From assembly GCF_032716425.1 (NCBI RefSeq), contig NZ_CP090419.1:42501-106500 (forward strand): a stretch of 64,000 bases of DNA, in the 5' to 3' direction. How positions within the stretch are numbered: position 1 is the first letter of the stretch; every line of letters starts with the position of its first letter. The DNA is from Pseudoalteromonas sp. N1230-9 (GTDB lineage: Bacteria; Pseudomonadota; Gammaproteobacteria; Enterobacterales; Alteromonadaceae). Shown here one piece after another: positions 24,303 through 33,668 of the stretch. The position numbers and the translations under genes are program-made. A model generated the notes under the pieces. It saw only the letters and a list, made by a program, of their open reading frames with translations, was not told where the DNA came from and made no database searches.

Positions 24303-24785
24303 TTATTTATGTAATGCTGCTACAATGGTTGATTCTATTTGTTCTGGTTTTGTTAGTGGTGCAAAGCGTTTAATGGCTTTACCATCTTTGCCAATTAAAA
24401 ACTTGGTAAAGTTCCATTTTATTTTGCGGGTGATAAAGCCAGGCAATTCGGACTTTAGATGTCGAAAAACGGGGTGTGCGTGTTCGCCGTTTACATCAAC
24501 TTTGCTCATCATTAAAAAGCTGACACCATAGTTGATTAGACAGCCCTCTTTTATTTCTTTAGCGTCACCAGGTTCTTGCTTACCAAATTGATTACAGGGA
24601 AAACCTATAATTACTAAGCCCTTATCATGGTATTTTTCATGTAGCTTTTGGAGTCCTTCATACTGTGGCGTAAAACCGCATTCACTGGCTGTGTTTACCA
24701 CGAGCACAACCTTATTTTCAAAGTCGGAAAAGTCGATAGTTTGGCCTTGAAGGCTAGTAGCAGAAAGTTGGTAAAATTCGCTCAT
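24303..24785 (-). CDS. Glutathione peroxidase family thiol peroxidase
   Basis: This is a 160-aa glutathione-peroxidase-family enzyme reducing hydroperoxides. The peroxidatic Cys36 is in VNTASECGFTPQYEGLQ; FPCNQFGKQEPG supplies the conserved Gln and probably the resolving Cys, and KWNFTKFL supplies the Trp and Asn of the catalytic tetrad. Bacterial members usually use thioredoxin. It has no signal peptide and is cytoplasmic. It stands as a single gene beside a LysR gene on the same strand. Confidence 0.95.
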   Translation of the reverse strand: MSEFYQLSATSLQGQTIDFSDFENKVVLVVNTASECGFTPQYEGLQKLHEKYHDKGLVIIGFPCNQFGKQEPGDAKEIKEGCLINYGVSFLMMSKVDVNGEHAHPVFRHLKSELPGFITRKIKWNFTKFLIGKDGKAIKRFAPLTKPEQIESTIVAALHK

Positions 24786-24852
24786 AATGATAACTTTTTA
24801 TTATTGTTACACTGATTCTAACTTGCTTGAGATTTTTCTAAAAGCGTAAATT

Positions 24853-25719
24853 TTAATCAGCGAATGCATCGGTTAAATGTTCTATCAGCAAACGTACGCG
24901 AAACGGTAATAGATCTTTGCGAGGGTATACTAACCAAGATGCATTATCGCTGACTTGAAACTCATCAAGTACACTCACTAATTGGCCATTACTTAAATAA
25001 GGTTCAACAATATCCAGAGCAAGGTGTGCAATACCAACACCCGCAACAGCAGCATTTAAAATAGCTTGTGGATGGTTGCTACGCCAATTACCATCAATGC
25101 GAACCTCTTTAACTTGATTATCAATATTAAATCGCCAGCGTTTTCGCATGGTAATTAGACAGTTATGCTCAGTGAGATCAAAAGGTGTGTTAAGAGTTGG
25201 ATGCTTAGCTAAATACTCTGGGCTTGCTACGAGTGTCATTACGCGTTTACAGAGTGGTCGTGCAATTAAATTTGAGTCTTGCATTCTGCCAAAGCGAATA
25301 GCTAAGTCAAAACCTTCTTCAACTAAGTTAACGTTACGACTATTAAAGTCGAGGTCGACTTCAACCTCAGGGTAGCGTTTGACAAACTCTGCGACTTTGG
25401 GGGCGACTTGGTTTGCTACAAATTCGCCAGCACCTGTAATACGTATTAGGCCTTTTGGTTGGCGTTGCTCGCCCTGTAATTGATTGTTTGCATCAATCAA
25501 TTCTTGGCGTATCGCTTTTAATTTAATGGCGTATTCACGCCCTGCATCAGTGAGGCTAATTTTTCGTGTGGTGCGTTGAAATAATACGGAACCTAAACGA
25601 TTCTCCAGCTGTTGTACTTGCCGACTTATGTGTGAGGTGGATACTTCCATAGCCTTGGCTGCATGCGTAAAGCTACCATGCTCAACGACATATAAAAATT
25701 CTTCTAAGCCTTGCCACAT
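24853..25719 (-). CDS. LysR family transcriptional regulator
   Basis: This is a 288-aa LysR regulator with an N-terminal winged HTH (FLYVVEHGSFTHAAKAMEVSTS) and a substrate-binding domain from about 90. It resembles the CrgA/YhjC type (RITGAGEFVANQVAP, DLAIRFGRMQDSNLIARPL). It is divergent from the alcohol dehydrogenase gene with 160 bases between them, so it is the likely local regulator. In E. coli yqhD is regulated by an AraC-type protein instead. The inducer is unknown. Confidence 0.95.
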   Translation of the reverse strand: MWQGLEEFLYVVEHGSFTHAAKAMEVSTSHISRQVQQLENRLGSVLFQRTTRKISLTDAGREYAIKLKAIRQELIDANNQLQGEQRQPKGLIRITGAGEFVANQVAPKVAEFVKRYPEVEVDLDFNSRNVNLVEEGFDLAIRFGRMQDSNLIARPLCKRVMTLVASPEYLAKHPTLNTPFDLTEHNCLITMRKRWRFNIDNQVKEVRIDGNWRSNHPQAILNAAVAGVGIAHLALDIVEPYLSNGQLVSVLDEFQVSDNASWLVYPRKDLLPFRVRLLIEHLTDAFAD

Positions 25720-25879
25720 TTTCGACCCTTAGGATGCTGCATTTAATTACGACTAGTTTATGATGATTATTGTTGCATGTCTGCAAAAGTGATTATTCAT
25801 TTTCATCCTTTATCCCTATATAAAAATAACTACAATAGCCGGGTCACTGATTAATACTCACAAATATGAGAGAGTAAGC

Positions 25880-27034
25880 ATGTTAAATTTTAGCTTTGAG
25901 AATCCAACCAAAATTCATTTTGGTGAACAACAAATTAAAGAAATTCAAAATGAGATCCCAAAAAATGCCAAGATACTGGTTACTTATGGCGGCGGCAGCA
26001 TTAAGAAAAACGGTGTGTATGATCAAGTTAAAACCGCATTAAGCGAGCATACTTGGTTTGAGTTTGCTGGTATTGAACCAAACCCTAGCTACCAAACGTG
26101 CATGAAAGCAGTCGAACTAGTCAAAGAGCAGCAAATTGACTACATCCTCGCGGTTGGTGGTGGTTCTGTAGTTGATGGTAGCAAGTTCATCGCAGCTGCA
26201 GCTGAGTTTGCTGGCGAACCATGGGATATTTTAGCAAAAGGCGCTGAAGTAAAGTCAGCAGTCGCATTGGGTGTTGTTTTAACCTTACCTGCAACAGGGT
26301 CTGAATCGAACACCTTCAGCGTGGTATCAAATTTAGAGACACAAGATAAACTACCGTTTGCCAGTGAATTTGTGCGTCCTCGTTTTGCTGTGCTAGACCC
26401 TGCTGTGACATTCTCATTACCTGAGCGTCAGGTAACGAATGGTATTGTTGATGCGTTTGTGCATACGATGGAACAGTACCTAACTTATGATGTGGGTGCC
26501 AAATTACAAGATCGCTTTGCTGAAGGGATTTTAATGACACTTATCGAAGAAGGTCCTAAAGCATTCTCTGAACCCGATAACTATCAAGTGCGTGCTAATA
26601 TTATGTGGTCAGCGACTATGGCACTCAATGGTCTAATCGGTGCTGGCGTTCCGCAAGACTGGGCAACTCACATGATTGGTCATGAAATGACTGCTGTGTA
26701 TGGCTTGGATCACGCTCAAACATTAGCGATTGTATTACCACGTATGATGGCAGAGCAAAAAGACACTAAGCGTGGCAAGTTATTGCAATATGCTGAGCGA
26801 GTATTAGGCCTTGATATTAGCGATGAAGATACGGCAATTGATAACGCGATAGCTGCAACAGAAGCATTTTTCCACAGTGTTAAAATGCCAACTCGCTTAA
26901 GCGATTACGAGTTGGATGAAAGTGTTGCCGATAAACTTGTGGCTCAGCTTGAACGTCATGGTATGACGGCTCTTGGTGAGCGCGAGCAAGTTACGCTTGA
27001 GAAAAGCCGCGCGATTTTACTTGCAAGTGTCTAA
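25880..27034 (+). CDS. yqhD: Iron-containing alcohol dehydrogenase / aldehyde reductase, YqhD type
   Basis: This is a 384-aa group III metal-dependent alcohol dehydrogenase close to YqhD, an NADPH-dependent reductase of toxic aldehydes. ILAVGGGSVVDGSKFIA near 92-108 binds the cofactor; LPATGSESNTFSVVS near 135 and the metal ligands Asp/His in QDWATHMIGHEMTAVYGLDHAQ near 255-276 complete the site. The ATG follows GAGAGTAAGC. The stop overlaps the convergent azlD stop by four bases. It probably acts in aldehyde detoxification. Confidence 0.94.
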   Translation: MLNFSFENPTKIHFGEQQIKEIQNEIPKNAKILVTYGGGSIKKNGVYDQVKTALSEHTWFEFAGIEPNPSYQTCMKAVELVKEQQIDYILAVGGGSVVDGSKFIAAAAEFAGEPWDILAKGAEVKSAVALGVVLTLPATGSESNTFSVVSNLETQDKLPFASEFVRPRFAVLDPAVTFSLPERQVTNGIVDAFVHTMEQYLTYDVGAKLQDRFAEGILMTLIEEGPKAFSEPDNYQVRANIMWSATMALNGLIGAGVPQDWATHMIGHEMTAVYGLDHAQTLAIVLPRMMAEQKDTKRGKLLQYAERVLGLDISDEDTAIDNAIAATEAFFHSVKMPTRLSDYELDESVADKLVAQLERHGMTALGEREQVTLEKSRAILLASV

Positions 27035-27330
27035 CTTAAGATTATAAATAATCCCATCCCTGCCAGTGTTGTGTAGTAAATATTGTGTGTTTTATAAGCC
27101 ACAATAACGGATACGATTGCAGCACTTAGGTAGGGATTTTGCCAATCTAGATTTATCCCTTCGTCATTAATAAACACAATGGGTACCCAAATTGCAGTAA
27201 GTACTGCAGGGGCACTAAAACTTAAAAATTGCTGCATTTTCGGGCCGACTTTAAACGGTAGCGCACGGTGTAAAAATAAGTAACGGGTGAAGAAGGTGAT
27301 ACACGCCATCAATAAAATAGTCATCATCAT
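27031..27330 (-). CDS. azlD: AzlD-type branched-chain amino acid exporter small subunit
   Basis: This is a 99-aa membrane protein with three or four helices of the AzlD family. MACITFFTRYLFLHRALPF is the typical N-terminal pattern. With AzlC it forms an exporter of branched-chain and related amino acids. It overlaps azlC by four bases (start over stop), showing coupled translation. Confidence 0.92.
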   Translation of the reverse strand: MMMTILLMACITFFTRYLFLHRALPFKVGPKMQQFLSFSAPAVLTAIWVPIVFINDEGINLDWQNPYLSAAIVSVIVAYKTHNIYYTTLAGMGLFIILS

Positions 27331-28034
27331 TGTACGTGCTCCTCTTTTGCTCGCCAGCGACTAATTACATAACCCACCGTCATAGCGATAAGGGCTGCTG
27401 TGACTAGCCACAGCTGAAAGCCTTGGCTTTTCAATAGCGTTGCAACTGTACCTGCGGTGATCACGGTCGCCAAGGTAGCAAGGTTCTTTACGCCAGGAAT
27501 AACTAAAGCAATAAAGGTGGCTGCAATGGCAAAGTCAAGACCGAGATTTGTTAAATCGGGGAGCAAGCTTCCCGCGACTATGCCTAGCAGGGTCCAAATA
27601 TTCCACGCAATATAAAAACTAAACCCAGCACTTAAAGCATAAATAAGGCGTACTTTTGTTCGATAAGCTTTGCGATGGTGCGAGAAAGCAAATAATTCAT
27701 CAGTGAGAACAAAACTAACAGGAAGCCGCCAACGAAAAGGCTGATCGATGACCTTGTGGCGTACTGCCAAGCCATATAAAAAGTGCCGCGAGCTAATAAT
27801 GAGTGTGGTAAACAAAATAGTTAAAAGCGGCGTATTGCCAGCCATTAATTCTATGGCGACCAACTGCGCAGACCCTGCAAATACCAGTAACGACATCGCT
27901 TGTGTTTCAAATGCGCTAAACCCATTTTGAATTGCTAAAGAGCCACATAAAATTCCCCAAGGTAATACCGCAAGACATAAAGGAAGCATGTCAAAAAAAC
28001 CTTTAAGTAAGGCTCTTAGAATGGGTTTTTGCAT
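27327..28034 (-). CDS. azlC: AzlC-type branched-chain amino acid exporter large subunit
   Basis: This is a 235-aa membrane protein of the AzlC family with about seven helices. LPLCLAVLPWGILCGSLAIQ opens it, SLLVFAGSAQLVAIELM near 48 is the family signature, and PVSFVLTDELFAFS near 105 is the second conserved loop. With AzlD it exports branched-chain amino acids or analogues. No regulator is adjacent. Confidence 0.93.
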   Translation of the reverse strand: MQKPILRALLKGFFDMLPLCLAVLPWGILCGSLAIQNGFSAFETQAMSLLVFAGSAQLVAIELMAGNTPLLTILFTTLIISSRHFLYGLAVRHKVIDQPFRWRLPVSFVLTDELFAFSHHRKAYRTKVRLIYALSAGFSFYIAWNIWTLLGIVAGSLLPDLTNLGLDFAIAATFIALVIPGVKNLATLATVITAGTVATLLKSQGFQLWLVTAALIAMTVGYVISRWRAKEEHVQ

Positions 28035-28141
28035 CTTATCGCTCTTGTTTGTTGTTATAGCTCAGATCAAAACACCTATTATTGGAGTGTGTCAAAATCG
28101 TCGAAGTTTGCAATAATATACATTTCTTAGGGAGGGTTACA

Positions 28142-28792
28142 ATGTCTAAAGTCAAAGTATGGGATGGCTTTATAAGAAGTTTCCATTGGTTGTTGGTTGC
28201 GGCTATCGCGACACTTTATTTTAGTGCCGAAGAGGGCATGCTTGAGCTGCATTTTGCAGCAGGGTATTTCACCCTTGCATTGCTAGTTACTCGTCTTATC
28301 TGGGGTCTTATTGGTAGTAAAACTGCGAGGCTCTCAGCACTAATTCACTCTCCTGTTGCTGCGATTAAGTCGTTCACGAGTAATGAGCACAAAGCGGGTC
28401 ATGGTGCGGCGGGTAGCTATATGGTGATAGCCTTTTTTGCTTTGCTCATCGTGCAATTAACCTCTGGCTTAATGACGAGTGACGATATATTAACGGATGG
28501 TCCGCTGGTGGCGCATGTATCCTCAGATACCGTGGAGTTTGCAGGTTGGTTGCATCATCTTAATTTTGATATTTTGTTGTATGCCATTGTGTTGCATGTT
28601 TTGGCGATTGTTATTTATCGTATAAAGGGTAAGAACTTGGTAAAGCCTATGCTTACGGGCAGTAGCGATCAAATCTCAGTCACGGAGCCTGTGACTAAAT
28701 CACCCGTTATGGCATTCGTTATTTTTGCCGTGTGCTTAGTGGTATTATTTACGACTTGGGGAGCAGAGCCTTTAAATTACTTGTTTGGCTAA
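28142..28792 (+). CDS. Cytochrome b561 family protein
   Basis: This is a 216-aa cytochrome b561-type protein. The start at 28142 follows GGGAGG closely; the longer frame lacks a site. FIRSFHWLLVA near 12, LELHFAAGYFTLALL near 38 and LHHLNFDILLYAIVLHVLA near 140-158 supply histidines for two b hemes in four membrane helices. It transfers electrons between quinol and periplasmic c-type cytochromes. The convergent neighbour encodes a cytochrome c', and the pair is often linked in proteobacteria. Confidence 0.93.
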   Translation: MSKVKVWDGFIRSFHWLLVAAIATLYFSAEEGMLELHFAAGYFTLALLVTRLIWGLIGSKTARLSALIHSPVAAIKSFTSNEHKAGHGAAGSYMVIAFFALLIVQLTSGLMTSDDILTDGPLVAHVSSDTVEFAGWLHHLNFDILLYAIVLHVLAIVIYRIKGKNLVKPMLTGSSDQISVTEPVTKSPVMAFVIFAVCLVVLFTTWGAEPLNYLFG

Positions 28793-28808
28793 GGTGCTTC
28801 AAAACATT

Positions 28809-28836
28809 AAAAAAGGCGCTGATAAGCGCCTTTTTT
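28809..28836. terminator. Bidirectional terminator between b561 and cytochrome c' genes
   Basis: AAAAAAGGCGCT pairs with AGCGCCTTTTTT over GATA; the A-run and T-run make it work for both converging genes. Confidence 0.9.
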
Positions 28837-28851
28837 GGTCAACGTTTTTTG

Positions 28852-29304
28852 CTAGTCTTTGAACGACTTATGGCAATCTTTACAACCTTTAGCCCATGCG
28901 CCAAATGCTTTACCAATAACTTTTTGGTCGCCACTTTGTGCTGCAACTGCTAGTTCATCAGCATACTGTTGGAAAGCAACGGCTTTTTTCATAAAGGTTT
29001 CGTTGTCGCTCCATACAGCTGCAAGTGCAGATGTATCGCCCTTATCAGAACCCGCTACGAAAGCTTCCCAAGGCATTTTTGATAGTGCTGCTGCATTGTT
29101 TGCACGCATCTGAAAACGTTCTGCATCAAAAGGTACTTTTCCTTTTAGCATATCGCCCATGTCACCAATTTGTACGCGAATCATTGAAAATGCCGCTTGG
29201 CGGTATTCGATAGCGTCACTTGGCTCTTCAAATACAGAGTCTGCCGATGCGCTAAGTGCCATAGTCGACAGTATCGTACCTAATACTAATTGTTTTAATT
29301 TCAT
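28852..29304 (-). CDS. Cytochrome c' family (c556-type) protein
   Basis: This is a 150-aa periplasmic c-type cytochrome: signal peptide cut after ALSASA, four-helix bundle pattern, and the heme-binding CKDCH near the C terminus followed by KSF, typical of class II cytochromes c. An N-terminal Met (about position 40, FSMIRVQIGDM) may be the sixth ligand as in c556. It is likely the electron partner of the b561 protein encoded on the other strand. Confidence 0.94.
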   Translation of the reverse strand: MKLKQLVLGTILSTMALSASADSVFEEPSDAIEYRQAAFSMIRVQIGDMGDMLKGKVPFDAERFQMRANNAAALSKMPWEAFVAGSDKGDTSALAAVWSDNETFMKKAVAFQQYADELAVAAQSGDQKVIGKAFGAWAKGCKDCHKSFKD

Positions 29305-29407
29305 TCCTTTTGCCCCTTAATATGTCATAAAGATAAATTAACCGAGTTTTATCTCAGCTAAATAGATTATTCAAGTGTAATGCGGTTAATCTTAACTTAA
29401 GTTTAAT

Positions 29408-29878
29408 TTAATCATTTATGTCTATGTCTGCGAAGATCATACCACGGCGCATACTTCGTGTTGCTAAGAAAACTTCACCAAGTAGTGATAAAAAGGCAAA
29501 AATGAGTAATGCCATTGCTGCAACAAAGCAGCTGGCAATCGTCACACTTAAATTAATAGATTGAATGTGTGATAAAAACAGACACATGACCACAGCACAG
29601 ACAAGTAGAGCACTAAGTACGCTTAAGCTAAATGCAATATGGATACAGCGCGAGCGTTTGAGCAAAGCTCTTAATTCGGTCGTTAATGATAGATTAAAAT
29701 CTTCGTCGGTACTTACTTTTAGCTTTCGCTCAAGCTGTCTTGCGCGGTCGGTAATGCGTGCAAGACGATTAGATAAAACCCCCAGTGTTGCAGCAATACC
29801 AGTAATTAAGAAAACGGGGGCTACGGCTGTTTGGATTACCTTTGCCATCGTTAAAATGTTAATGACGTCTGAGTTCAT
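29408..29878 (-). CDS. DUF2721 membrane protein
   Basis: This is a 156-aa membrane protein of the DUF2721 family: one helix near 14-35 (IQTAVAPVFLITGIAATLGVL), the conserved SNRLARITDRARQLE at 37-51, and two helices near 80-135. Its function is unknown. It stands alone, upstream of and divergent from the large subtilase gene. Confidence 0.9.
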   Translation of the reverse strand: MNSDVINILTMAKVIQTAVAPVFLITGIAATLGVLSNRLARITDRARQLERKLKVSTDEDFNLSLTTELRALLKRSRCIHIAFSLSVLSALLVCAVVMCLFLSHIQSINLSVTIASCFVAAMALLIFAFLSLLGEVFLATRSMRRGMIFADIDIND

Positions 29879-30117
29879 TTCGTCTCGCTTTACGTTAAAA
29901 AATACAATATTCGTTTACAAACATTTACAACCCACTGTTTTTTATAAATTATTTTAAAAACAATGGGTTTGAAACGATGTTGTGTCTATTTTTGTGGTTA
30001 TTGTAATCATAGTGTAATTATTTTGTTGTTCCTATTTGTCGTCCCGTTTTATATTGACGTCGAAACTCAGTTTCAATCACTGTCAAAACGATAACATAAC
30101 ATATCCTAGGGGACCCT

Positions 30118-33100
30118 ATGTCTAATAATCTAATAAAAAGAACAACAGTCGCACTCGCTGTTGCAAGCGCAATGTGTGCAAGTGCTCAGGCAAATGATTT
30201 TTCAAAGTATAACCTAGCGGGTAAAAAACTAATTAAGCCAGTTGCTGTTACTAAACAAGAAAAAAATGTAAAAGGTGAAGCAACAAGCTGGTTGGTTAAA
30301 CTCAAAGCACCTGCAACAGTTAGCGCAAAAACCATGGGGGCTGATATTGCCTCAGTACAAGCGGTTGCTAAGACGGCGCAAGCATCAGTAGAACAAACTA
30401 TTGAGAGTATGGATTTACCTGTGCAAGTTATTGCTAAAACATCAACACTTGTTAGCTCAGTTGTTGTAAATGGTAGCAAGCAAAATGTCGCAATGCTTTT
30501 ATCGAATCCTCAAGTTGAAGAGATATATCCTGTCTATGACTATGAGCTACATGTTGCTGGTAGTGCGGATTATATTGAAGCAACCCCACTTGTCTCAAAT
30601 GGCTTAGCAACAGGCCAAGGGGTACGCGTAGCTGTACTTGATACAGGTATTGACTACACCCATACGGCATTTGGCGGCGAAGGCACAGATGCAGCCTATG
30701 CGGCAGCGACGGCAGACCCAACAAGCGTTGATTGGCCACAGGGTAAAGTTTTAGGTGGCTATGATTATATAAATAATGATGCTGATCCGATTGATGTTAC
30801 AACTAACCATGGTACCCATGTATCTCACTCGGTAAATGGTATTGCGCCTAATGTGGACTTATTTGTTTACTCTGTTTGTGCGGCTAATTGTCCTGGCTTA
30901 GCGCAATTACTGGCATTAGAAAACGCAATGGACCCGAATGGCGATGGTGATATTTCTGACCGTGTAGATGTAATTAATATGTCTTTAGGTGGTGATTATG
31001 GTGATGTTGCCAATGATGCTGTGGGCTTATTTATAAATGAAGCTGTAAAGCTAGGCACAAATGTAGTTATCTCTGCTGGTAATGATGGTGCATATCCATT
31101 TATTGTTGGTGGCCCAAGTACCAGTGAAAATGCACTTTCAGTGGGTGCAATGACTCACCCTAGTGAACCTGATAATGTATTCACCAATGATTTAAATGGC
31201 GAAGAAATCGAAACGGGTTTAGCATCGTTCGGAAATACAGATGCGTTTGTCTTGACCAGCGAAGACCATGAGTTAGTTTACCCAAGTGACAATGCAACGG
31301 CATGTGTTGACTTTGCCGAAGATGTCGATTTTACCGGTAAAGGTGTCATTATCGATCGTGGTGAATGTGGTTTTTCTGCTAAGGCGTTGCGAGCACAGCA
31401 ACGCGGGGCTGCTTATGTCATTATTGCAAATAATGCAGAAGGAGGCGCACCTGGCATGGCTGCAGGCCCAGAGGCAGACCAAGTAACTATTCGTGTTATC
31501 TCGGTAACACAAGGAGTAGGGCGTCAATTAAAAGAGCAGTTAGCGGCTGGTGAGCAGCCAGTATACCGTTTTCAGTTAGATAAAGTTGTGCTTTCAGGTG
31601 CTATCGCAGGATTTACTTCTCGCGGTCCATCAATGGGTGGCTTGCTTAAGCCTGAAATTACGGCTCCTGGTGTGAATATTATGACGGCTGAGCCTGGACT
31701 CGGCAATGGTTTAACGGGTGTATCGGGTACATCTTTCTCTGGGCCTATTACTGCAGGTGCTGTGAGCCTCTTAAAAGAAGCACAACCAGAGCGCAATGCG
31801 TTAGAGCTTAAAGCGACACTAATGAACACAGCAAATTTAGATGTCACCATGGAGCCTCGTGCAATAAACCCAGATGCTGAACTTGCGCCTATTAGCTATA
31901 TTGGTGCAGGTTTAGTTGATGTTAATAAAGCTGCTAACTTACCTGTTGCTGCATGGGCTGCTGATACTAAACAAGCGGCACTTTCATTTGGTCTGGTTAA
32001 CGCTTCTGAGACTGTTGAATTAACAAAAACTATTCAAGTTAAAAACTTCTCGAACGAAGTGAAAGTATATTCGTTATCACTTAATCAGCGTTATCAAAAT
32101 GACATAGAGCGTGGTTCATTTTCATTAGAGTACCCTGAAACCATCACCGTTCCTGCTGGTCAAACAATGTCATTTGATGTGACGGCAACAATCGACCCTG
32201 CTACGTTGCCTGAGTGGACATTGACAGATGATAATATTGGTTCGCAAGCGACAACAGCAGATCTAACTAACTTGGAGTTAGATGGTGCGTTAGTTTTCTC
32301 TGATGGCGATGAGCCAGCTTTCCACTTGGTTTATCACGTATTACCAAAAGCAAATGCTGCCATGAGCTTTACACCAGTTGAAACTGAAAGTGGTGTAGCG
32401 CATCAGTTGACTAATACAGGCGCGACAACGCTAAACCCTGTTTTTGCACCAACAGTGATGACTGATGATATTGATGAAGCGCATCGCTTTGATCTAGCGG
32501 GAGCATCGATTGAAACATTCCCAGTTACGGCGGATATCTGTGAAAGCGGTTATGTGACTTTAACAACCGTTATTCTAAATGAGGGTATTACTCACTCATA
32601 CGTTGCGGGCTTAATGGCTGACTTTGACCTTGATCAAGATGGTACATACGATGTAACAGTACAAAATGGTAAGCTTGAATGGTTTTTTGAAGATATTGAG
32701 CCGGGCACAGCAATCACTTTCACTCATGGTTATGGCAGCGCTTCTGGACAACTGGATAATATCTTTCAAATTATAGGTAATAATCATTTGACCTTACAAA
32801 GTTGTTTGGAGGCGTTTGGCTTAACGGCGGATGACCTAGACAATGTAACTGCAAATGTTCGTTTTAGAACAGAGGAAGAGTTGTGGACACCACTGGCGAC
32901 AAACCTAGGTGATGTTGCAATGGGAACTTATACGTTCAGTGATGCATCTGAAAATGTCTACGCGGCCTTAATTGATGACGCAGGGAATGCTGTAAACTCA
33001 TTAGCACCTGGAGAGTCTGCAACTATGCTTAATGCTGGTGCTGATTTTTTAATTTTATCTGATTCAGGTTCGAAAGCATATGTTGCTACTCCGCAAAGTG

Positions 33101-33543
33101 ATGCTAACACTTCGCCTGTTTTAGCGGATGCTGAGTTCTCAGTGGATGAAAATGCAGAAAATGGCACGGTAATTGGCACGTTAGAAGCTAGTTTTGGTGC
33201 AGACCTTGCCAGCCCTGTTTCTGAGTTTATTGTAATCAGCTCGACTTCTACAGCTGTTTCAGTCACTTCCGAAGGTGATGTTGTGGTAATGCAACAAGAT
33301 ATTTTGGATTATGATGCAGGAATGACAGCCATTGAACTTGAAGTTGTTGTCAGTGATAAGTCAGGCAATATCTCGGATCCCGCCATGGTTACTGTACTTG
33401 TAAATAATCTTGCAGATGAAGCATCTGAGATGCCAGCAGAACCTGCTCCTACAGCAAATAGATCGCGTTCATCGGGTTCTCTTGCATGGTTAGCTCTTTT
33501 AGCTGCGCCGTTTGCATTTGTGCGTCGCCGTAAACAAAAGTAG
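30118..33543 (+). CDS. Large secreted subtilisin-family (S8) protease with PA domain and GlyGly-CTERM-like tail
   Basis: This is a 1141-aa exported serine protease. Signal peptide 1-25 (cut after AQA); propeptide with inhibitor-like fold about 50-145; catalytic Asp175 (VAVLDTGIDY), His231 (NHGTHVSH) and Ser539 (GTSFSGP). A PA domain (ATACVDFAED to VTQGVGRQL, about 385-470) is inserted between His and Ser. After 620 come beta-sandwich domains and a cadherin-like repeat near 1000-1095. The C terminus has a Ser-Gly motif, a hydrophobic helix and RRRK, like GlyGly-CTERM substrates of rhombosortase and type II secretion. It is probably surface-released and digests environmental protein. AGGGGA lies before the ATG. 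Confidence 0.95.
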   Translation: MSNNLIKRTTVALAVASAMCASAQANDFSKYNLAGKKLIKPVAVTKQEKNVKGEATSWLVKLKAPATVSAKTMGADIASVQAVAKTAQASVEQTIESMDLPVQVIAKTSTLVSSVVVNGSKQNVAMLLSNPQVEEIYPVYDYELHVAGSADYIEATPLVSNGLATGQGVRVAVLDTGIDYTHTAFGGEGTDAAYAAATADPTSVDWPQGKVLGGYDYINNDADPIDVTTNHGTHVSHSVNGIAPNVDLFVYSVCAANCPGLAQLLALENAMDPNGDGDISDRVDVINMSLGGDYGDVANDAVGLFINEAVKLGTNVVISAGNDGAYPFIVGGPSTSENALSVGAMTHPSEPDNVFTNDLNGEEIETGLASFGNTDAFVLTSEDHELVYPSDNATACVDFAEDVDFTGKGVIIDRGECGFSAKALRAQQRGAAYVIIANNAEGGAPGMAAGPEADQVTIRVISVTQGVGRQLKEQLAAGEQPVYRFQLDKVVLSGAIAGFTSRGPSMGGLLKPEITAPGVNIMTAEPGLGNGLTGVSGTSFSGPITAGAVSLLKEAQPERNALELKATLMNTANLDVTMEPRAINPDAELAPISYIGAGLVDVNKAANLPVAAWAADTKQAALSFGLVNASETVELTKTIQVKNFSNEVKVYSLSLNQRYQNDIERGSFSLEYPETITVPAGQTMSFDVTATIDPATLPEWTLTDDNIGSQATTADLTNLELDGALVFSDGDEPAFHLVYHVLPKANAAMSFTPVETESGVAHQLTNTGATTLNPVFAPTVMTDDIDEAHRFDLAGASIETFPVTADICESGYVTLTTVILNEGITHSYVAGLMADFDLDQDGTYDVTVQNGKLEWFFEDIEPGTAITFTHGYGSASGQLDNIFQIIGNNHLTLQSCLEAFGLTADDLDNVTANVRFRTEEELWTPLATNLGDVAMGTYTFSDASENVYAALIDDAGNAVNSLAPGESATMLNAGADFLILSDSGSKAYVATPQSDANTSPVLADAEFSVDENAENGTVIGTLEASFGADLASPVSEFIVISSTSTAVSVTSEGDVVVMQQDILDYDAGMTAIELEVVVSDKSGNISDPAMVTVLVNNLADEASEMPAEPAPTANRSRSSGSLAWLALLAAPFAFVRRRKQK

Positions 33544-33562
33544 ATAATCAATACGTTTGAAT

Positions 33563-33586
33563 AAAGGGAGCTGTAGCTCCCTTTTT
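33563..33586 (+). terminator. Terminator of the subtilase gene
   Basis: GGGAGC pairs with GCTCCC over TGTA, with AAA before and TTTTT after. It is clean and 20 bases after the stop. Confidence 0.9.
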
Positions 33587-33668
33587 ACATAGCTTCACAA
33601 AGCCTACTTATATCGTGACTTAATTTTACTTATATTAAAGTCGGGATAAAAAATAACTCAGGAACCCT

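Noticed and set aside
29931..29968. Imperfect hairpin CCCACTGTTTTT/AAAAACAATGGG before the subtilase gene
   Set aside because: It contains a mismatch and an AT-rich loop in a divergent promoter gap; not strong enough to call.
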